Shown piece after piece: positions 60,472 through 64,000 of a DNA stretch of 64,000 nt. Position 1 is the first letter of the stretch; each line of letters begins with the position of its first letter. The notes under the pieces are model-generated. The model was given only the letters and a program-made list of their open reading frames with translations. It did not search any database and was not told the origin of the DNA. The position numbers were made by a program, and so were the translations under genes. The stretch spans positions 682,001 to 746,000 of the forward strand of contig CAWIHB010000004.1 in the NCBI GenBank assembly GCA_963835775.1, in the 5' to 3' direction. The stretch comes from Palsa-504 sp963835775 (GTDB lineage: Bacteria; Actinomycetota; Actinomycetes; Streptosporangiales; Streptosporangiaceae).

Positions 60472-61908
60472 ATGAGGCTACTACTCGCAGCAAGATTGTC
60501 CCAGCTAGCAAAGGGACAGACCGGCATGGACACGCAAGACGAGGATGCCCGCATATGGGCTGCGGGCAATGGGCATACGATCGTAGGCATTGCATCCGAT
60601 CGCATCTCTGGCCGCGTGTCTCCGTTCGATCGTCGTGACCTAGGCCCCTGGCTCAACGATCCAAGCAGGATCGCACTCTATGACGGAATCCTAGTCGCCA
60701 AGATCGATCGCCTCACCCGTAAGCGAGATTGGGACATACGGCAATGGGCCGAGGAACACGAAAAGCGAATCCTAGTCGTCTCGCCTGAACTGGAATGGCC
60801 GCCGAAACCAGGCGACGTGGCAACGCCGATAATCTGGGACGACTTGGTAAATCTCGCCGCCGGCGAGTGGGAAAACACAAGCCAGCGTTACCGCCGCATG
60901 CAGAGAGCGCTTCGTGATCAAGCCTATTTCGTAGGGAAGTGCCCATACGGATATCACATCGTAGCGGTAGACGGCACCGAACATAAGACGCTCGCGCCCG
61001 ATCCGGTTACCAGCGCAATCGTGCGAGGCATGGTAAAGCGATACCTCGACGGCCAGTCACTACGGCAAATCAGGGATTGGCTAAACACCAGCGCAATACC
61101 AGTCCCGGCCCCGTCGCAGAATCGAAAGAACAAAGGCTGGCACCATAACACCGTAAGATTGATCTTGCAGAATCCCGCTATCATTGGCCGGATACGCACG
61201 AGCGGTAAGACATATCTCCGCGTAGAGCCGCTGATTTCGGCAGAGGACTTCCAGAGCGTCCAAGAACTTATGACGAGTCACGCCCACCGGGGAGCACCGC
61301 CGCAAAGAACGGCGCTCCTGACGAGCATTGCGGTATGCGACAAAGGCAACCCGATGCACCGAATTCAGGGGCGTAAGATTCCTAGCGTGCCAGACGGCCA
61401 ATACTACTACTGCCGTGATAACTGCCCGAAGGGCAGCCGGATACTGATTCCGCTTGCCTATCTGGACGCGAGAGTCCACGACGAGGTTATGTCAATGAAG
61501 GATCAACGTCATCTCGTTATGACGGTAACGCCGGGCGATGACTACAGCAATGAAATAGATCGCGTCTTGCGGGACCTTAAAGAGATAGATCCCGAGGACG
61601 ATGCCCAAGAAGCCGAGCGCCCGAAGCTCCGCGCGGAGCTGAAGCGATTGCGCAAACTTCAGTCAGAGTCTAAGCCTAAGCCATCCGAGCCAAAGGAGGA
61701 CGGAAAGACTGTTGGCGAAGTCTGGGAATCGCTCGATACAGCCGGCCGTCGCCAATGGCTGCTCGCCCGTAGAGGCTCCCACTGGATACCCGGACAGGAT
61801 AAGGCCCGTGTGCAAGTCGGCGCGCGTGATCCTGAGAGGGGCGAGTGGTCTGTCGACATCGATCTAGGCGCTTACACAGATTGGGCCTACTCGCTCGCAA
61901 CTCTCTAG
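60472..61908 (+). CDS. Large serine recombinase (phage-type integrase)
   Basis: Serine integrase of about 478 residues. The N-terminal resolvase domain has the catalytic Ser in LLLAARLSQ, DGILVAKIDRLTRKRDWD, and the E helix. Next comes the recombinase domain (YGYHIVAV..SAIVRGMVKRYLDGQSLRQIRDWLNTSAIPVP..WHHNTVRLILQNPAIIGRIR), then a zinc-ribbon region (VCDKGNPMHR..YYYCRDNCPKGSR) and a C-terminal coiled coil (LKEIDPEDDAQEAERPKLRAELKRLRKLQSE). Base composition and codon use (ATA, CTA, AGA-like codons) are clearly less GC-rich than in neighbours, indicating transfer from a phage or integrative element. ATG 60472 is preferred; GTG 60451 is in frame. An intrinsic terminator follows. Confidence 0.93.
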   Translation: MRLLLAARLSQLAKGQTGMDTQDEDARIWAAGNGHTIVGIASDRISGRVSPFDRRDLGPWLNDPSRIALYDGILVAKIDRLTRKRDWDIRQWAEEHEKRILVVSPELEWPPKPGDVATPIIWDDLVNLAAGEWENTSQRYRRMQRALRDQAYFVGKCPYGYHIVAVDGTEHKTLAPDPVTSAIVRGMVKRYLDGQSLRQIRDWLNTSAIPVPAPSQNRKNKGWHHNTVRLILQNPAIIGRIRTSGKTYLRVEPLISAEDFQSVQELMTSHAHRGAPPQRTALLTSIAVCDKGNPMHRIQGRKIPSVPDGQYYYCRDNCPKGSRILIPLAYLDARVHDEVMSMKDQRHLVMTVTPGDDYSNEIDRVLRDLKEIDPEDDAQEAERPKLRAELKRLRKLQSESKPKPSEPKEDGKTVGEVWESLDTAGRRQWLLARRGSHWIPGQDKARVQVGARDPERGEWSVDIDLGAYTDWAYSLATL

Positions 61909-61923
61909 CCGTCGACGCAGAAA

Positions 61924-61957
61924 CCCCTGCCAGGGATCACCCGGCAGGGGCTTTTGC
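61924..61957 (+). terminator. Intrinsic terminator after the integrase gene
   Basis: CCCCTGCC and GGCAGGGG pair around an 11-nt loop and CTTTTGCT follows. The stem lies about 15 bases after the integrase stop. Confidence 0.85.
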
Positions 61958-62438
61958 TGTATGGCGCTGTAGCGCAATCTGAGACGCCGTCGTCCGGGGC
62001 CACAGGATCCAAACACCAGCCGCGCGTTCTGTCGCGCGACAGCGCGCCTGTAACGCGCTCTCGCACCGTTTCAGGACAACGTCGTCAGTTGCCCTCACCC
62101 AAGCTCGGCTGCGGACCTGACAGCAACGCCAGCGTTGCGGCGGTAATGCTCATAACCGGCACGCTGCCAACGTCGCCGGCAGGGTTGTTAGCACCCTGCG
62201 GCTGGTGGCCGGCAGGCCCGCCGAGATAAACGGTAACCGGGTTGCCGGTATATTCGCCGCCCCCTCGTTCGGGGGCAGGCGGATTAAGGATGTAAGCCAT
62301 TAGGCTCACATGCAATCAGGTAGTCAGAGCGCCATAGCTGCGGACGAAGGCTTCTGGGTGGCTGAGCCCAACACCACGGACCTTAGAGCGGCCGCCAATC
62401 TTCTTGGCGGCCGGCCGTTGTTCCGCTTGCGGTCTTGG
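61958..62438. other. Element DNA with no firm gene
   Basis: Composition up to about 62350 stays closer to the integrase than to host genes. A nested palindromic stretch TGTCGCGCGACAGCGCGC lies near 62032. Apart from one possible small minus-strand gene I see no recognisable product. The right end of the element was not found. Confidence 0.5.
62085..62300 (-). CDS. Possible 71-aa small protein in the integrase element
   Basis: The minus-strand frame starts ATG 62300 (MAYILNPPAPERGGGEYTGN) and ends SGPQPSLGEGN. It has mixed polar composition with a mild hydrophobic stretch VPVMSITAATLALLSG, no family match and no strong ribosome site. It may be a phage-type small protein or chance. Confidence 0.3.
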   Translation of the reverse strand: MAYILNPPAPERGGGEYTGNPVTVYLGGPAGHQPQGANNPAGDVGSVPVMSITAATLALLSGPQPSLGEGN

Positions 62439-63050
62439 TCAGCGTGGGCGGAGGCTGTCGAGGAAGAAGCGGGTGCGCCGGTCGTAGTCTTGACGGGCGG
62501 GTCTGGGCAGCTTGCGGAGGGCGAGTCCGTTGGCTACATCGGCGTAGTAGAGGTCCGCGGCGGTGAAGTCCCTGTGTATCACTCCGGCATCGTGGCTTCG
62601 CTGGACCAGGCTGGTGGTCATGTCGATGGCTGCCGTGGCGATCGCGGCCAGCTGCCCGGACTCTGGGTAGGTCATCAGCAGTGCGTCGGTGAAGGCGGGT
62701 TCGCGGTATTGCAGGTCACGCCGGTCGGTGACGTAGGTGGCGATGGCCTGCCAGGGGTCTGCCACATGCAGGGCCTTGTCCATGATCGCGTGCATCTCGG
62801 CGGCGACGAGCTTTCCGATCACGGCGTCGATGAGGCCGGCCCGGCCGCCGAACCGGTTGTAGATGGTGGCCTTGCTGACCCCGGCGGCAGCGGCGATCTC
62901 CTCCAGCGGGGTGTCCAGCCCGCGGCCGCGGAACGCGGCGATGGCGGCGGCGCGGATCTGGGCCACGTTGCGGGCGGCATCGGCGCGCAACGGCGCGCCC
63001 GGCACCTGGGCGGTTTCCCGGTCTCCCGGCGGGCTAGTTCTCGGGCTCAT
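62439..63050 (-). CDS. TetR-family regulator
   Basis: Repressor of 203 residues. The N-terminal helix-turn-helix reads RNVAQIRAAAIAAFRGRGLDTPLEEIAAAAGVSKATIYNRFGGRAGLIDAVIGKL; the C-terminal ligand domain (TetR_C type, about 90-200) is divergent as usual. ATG 63050 follows AGGAGGAAC. It is divergent from the SDR gene, and the 104-bp gap holds a clear palindromic operator, so it probably represses both itself and the SDR. Confidence 0.95.
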   Translation of the reverse strand: MSPRTSPPGDRETAQVPGAPLRADAARNVAQIRAAAIAAFRGRGLDTPLEEIAAAAGVSKATIYNRFGGRAGLIDAVIGKLVAAEMHAIMDKALHVADPWQAIATYVTDRRDLQYREPAFTDALLMTYPESGQLAAIATAAIDMTTSLVQRSHDAGVIHRDFTAADLYYADVANGLALRKLPRPARQDYDRRTRFFLDSLRPR

Positions 63051-63079
63051 CCGTTCCTCCTGAACAACTTGACTTCAGG

Positions 63080-63125
63080 GTCAACTTGACTATAGGGTTA
63101 ACTTGATCATCGGGTCAAGTTAACC
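63080..63125. promoter_or_regulatory. TetR operator: repeated AACTTGA palindromes
   Basis: GGTTAACTTGA (63096-63106) and its exact complement TCAAGTTAACC (63115-63125) flank an 8-bp spacer. A shorter perfect palindrome GTCAACTTGAC lies at 63080-63090 and a half-site ACAACTTGAC at 63064-63073. All share the CAACTTGA/TAACTTGA core, so the regulator probably binds several overlapping sites. Confidence 0.85.
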
Positions 63126-63154
63126 GCAGAGCCGAGCACAGGAGCAGGCCGCCC

Positions 63155-63874
63155 ATGCCCCCATCCATCGTCGTGTTCGGAGCCGGTCCCGGCCTCGGCC
63201 GGGCCGTCGCCCGCCGCTACGCGCGGGCCGGCTACACCGTCGTCCTGGTGGCCCGCCGCCAGGCGCCGCTCGAGGAGCTGGCCGCGGACCTGGCCAGCAC
63301 CGGCGCGACCGCGCACGTCTTCACCGCCGACCTGTCCGACACCGACGCCGTGCCACAGCTGGCCGGGCAGATCCGCGGCGCGGCCGGCGACCCCGGCGCG
63401 CTCTACTACGGTGTCTCCGCCGGCGGGTTCATTCCGGTCGCCGCCTTGACTCCCGAGCGTGCCCGGGCGCTCATGCCGCTGGCTGTCTACTCGCTGCTGG
63501 CCCTGGTGCAGGAGTTCCTGCCGGCCATGCTCGAACGAGGAGACGGCGCCATCTTGAGCGCGCAGGGCGCCAGCGCCGTGCGGGGCATGCCGCACATCGC
63601 CGGCGGGTTCGCCCTGGCCGCGCAGCGCAACTACCTGCAGTCGCTGCACGCTGCGGTGGCCGGCAAGGGCGTCTATGTCGGCGGCCTCTACATCGGCGCG
63701 GCTATCAGGCACACCCCCTTCTATGAACGGCGGGAGGCGGAAAGGGCCGCCGGAACCCCCGTGCCGGACATGCCCGAGGTTGACCCGGACGATCTCGCCG
63801 GCCTTCTGTGGACCATGCACAGCACGAAGAGCCAGCCGGAAGCCACCTACCCCGCCGGCCTTTCCGGCCACTGA
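63155..63874 (+). CDS. SDR-family protein with a degenerate active site
   Basis: Short-chain dehydrogenase/reductase fold of 239 residues. The nucleotide loop FGAGPGLGRAVARRYARAG and VARRQAPLEELAADLASTG are normal, and ILSAQGASAVRGM has the Ser region. Where the catalytic YxxxK should stand the sequence reads GGFALAAQRNYLQSLHAAV, so Tyr and Lys are both replaced. It may bind NAD(P) without acting as a classical dehydrogenase, or use other residues. It is controlled by the divergent TetR gene through the palindrome. Confidence 0.88.
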   Translation: MPPSIVVFGAGPGLGRAVARRYARAGYTVVLVARRQAPLEELAADLASTGATAHVFTADLSDTDAVPQLAGQIRGAAGDPGALYYGVSAGGFIPVAALTPERARALMPLAVYSLLALVQEFLPAMLERGDGAILSAQGASAVRGMPHIAGGFALAAQRNYLQSLHAAVAGKGVYVGGLYIGAAIRHTPFYERREAERAAGTPVPDMPEVDPDDLAGLLWTMHSTKSQPEATYPAGLSGH

Positions 63875-64000
63875 GCAGCCCGGCGGCAGGCGCCTGGGTG
63901 CCGGTCCATGCCCTATCGCAGGAGCCGCCGTGCTTTCTCGTCTTTGCGAAGTTGCTGATGCCAGCTGGGCGCCGGAGTCGCCGGAGGCGGGGCCGCCGGC
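63875..64000. other. Window end, no gene assigned
   Basis: The last 126 bp hold no recognisable reading frame or structure that can be judged at the window edge. Confidence 0.5.

Noticed and set aside
62310..63089. Plus-strand 259-codon open frame
   Set aside because: It is antisense to the TetR gene, which has a clear helix-turn-helix and ribosome site.

Overview
The window is GC-rich DNA with strong third-position G/C bias, frequent GTG starts, many coding regions translated from Shine-Dalgarno sites and typical actinomycete families: a HAMP-repeat histidine kinase, SpoIIE-type phosphatases with STAS/HATPase partner-switching proteins, DUF222-HNH, DUF5995, DUF998, MmcQ, and a GTP-type PEP carboxykinase. 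It is most likely a chromosomal segment of a soil or environmental Actinomycetota, perhaps a Streptosporangiales relative. That placement rests on gene style only; no rRNA or tRNA was seen.

Layout. (1) 1-8.4 kb: a signalling block with a partial HAMP-repeat hybrid-type histidine kinase, a divergent ANTAR/GAF/PAS/SpoIIE phosphatase, a frameshifted GT4 glycosyltransferase, a STAS antagonist and an anti-sigma HATPase. (2) 8.5-14.9 kb: two paralogous 65-aa membrane proteins, a phytanoyl-CoA-dioxygenase-like enzyme, a helically phased array of DnaA-like boxes, a Bcp peroxiredoxin, DHA2-transporter and crotonase fragments abutting each other, an orphan TnpB-type right end, DUF998, PAP2-like and HpaB-like genes. 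(3) 15-23.4 kb: an aryl-CoA catabolic block (2-aminobenzoate/benzoate-type CoA ligase, acyl-CoA dehydrogenase, fused FAD monooxygenase/OYE enzyme, RidA, PaaX, cyclase), consistent with anthraniloyl-CoA degradation. (4) 23.4-35.2 kb: carbonic anhydrase, PEP carboxykinase, DUF2236 oxygenase, a MacB/FtsX-type ABC exporter, a chimeric hydrogenase ORF, a LanC-like fragment, OsmC and a serpin lipoprotein. (5) 35.2-42.6 kb: a six-gene minus-strand operon (three Gfo/Idh/MocA dehydrogenases, two TIM-barrel isomerases, a homocysteine-methyltransferase-like enzyme) controlled by a divergent GntR/HutC regulator. (6) 42.7-55.3 kb: Ser/Thr kinase, secreted beta-lactamase-like hydrolase, housekeeping hypotheticals, HNH protein, hydrolase, Cgl0159-type aldolase, a decayed amino-acid permease, a FAD monooxygenase and a YbjQ-like protein. 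(7) 55.4-64 kb: an inositol operon (iolC-iolB-iolD) broken twice: iolB by an ISL3 element with intact ends and an 8-bp target duplication, and iolC by an element encoding a large serine integrase. A TetR/SDR pair with a clear palindromic operator closes the window.

The strongest themes are genome decay and mobile DNA. Seven loci are convincingly broken, fused or truncated (hydrogenase chimera, iolB, iolC, permease plus its small partner, MFS/crotonase fragments, LanC-like fragment, glycosyltransferase). Sequence signatures that deserve follow-up are the DnaA-box array, the orphan omega-RNA-like end, a 99-bp terminal-inverted-repeat element inserted in frame in an acyl-CoA dehydrogenase gene, a dispersed T-tract/GAACGGGCC intergenic motif, and an unusual number of 15-nt tandem repeats. 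No CRISPR array was seen and no clearly new defence system was recognised.
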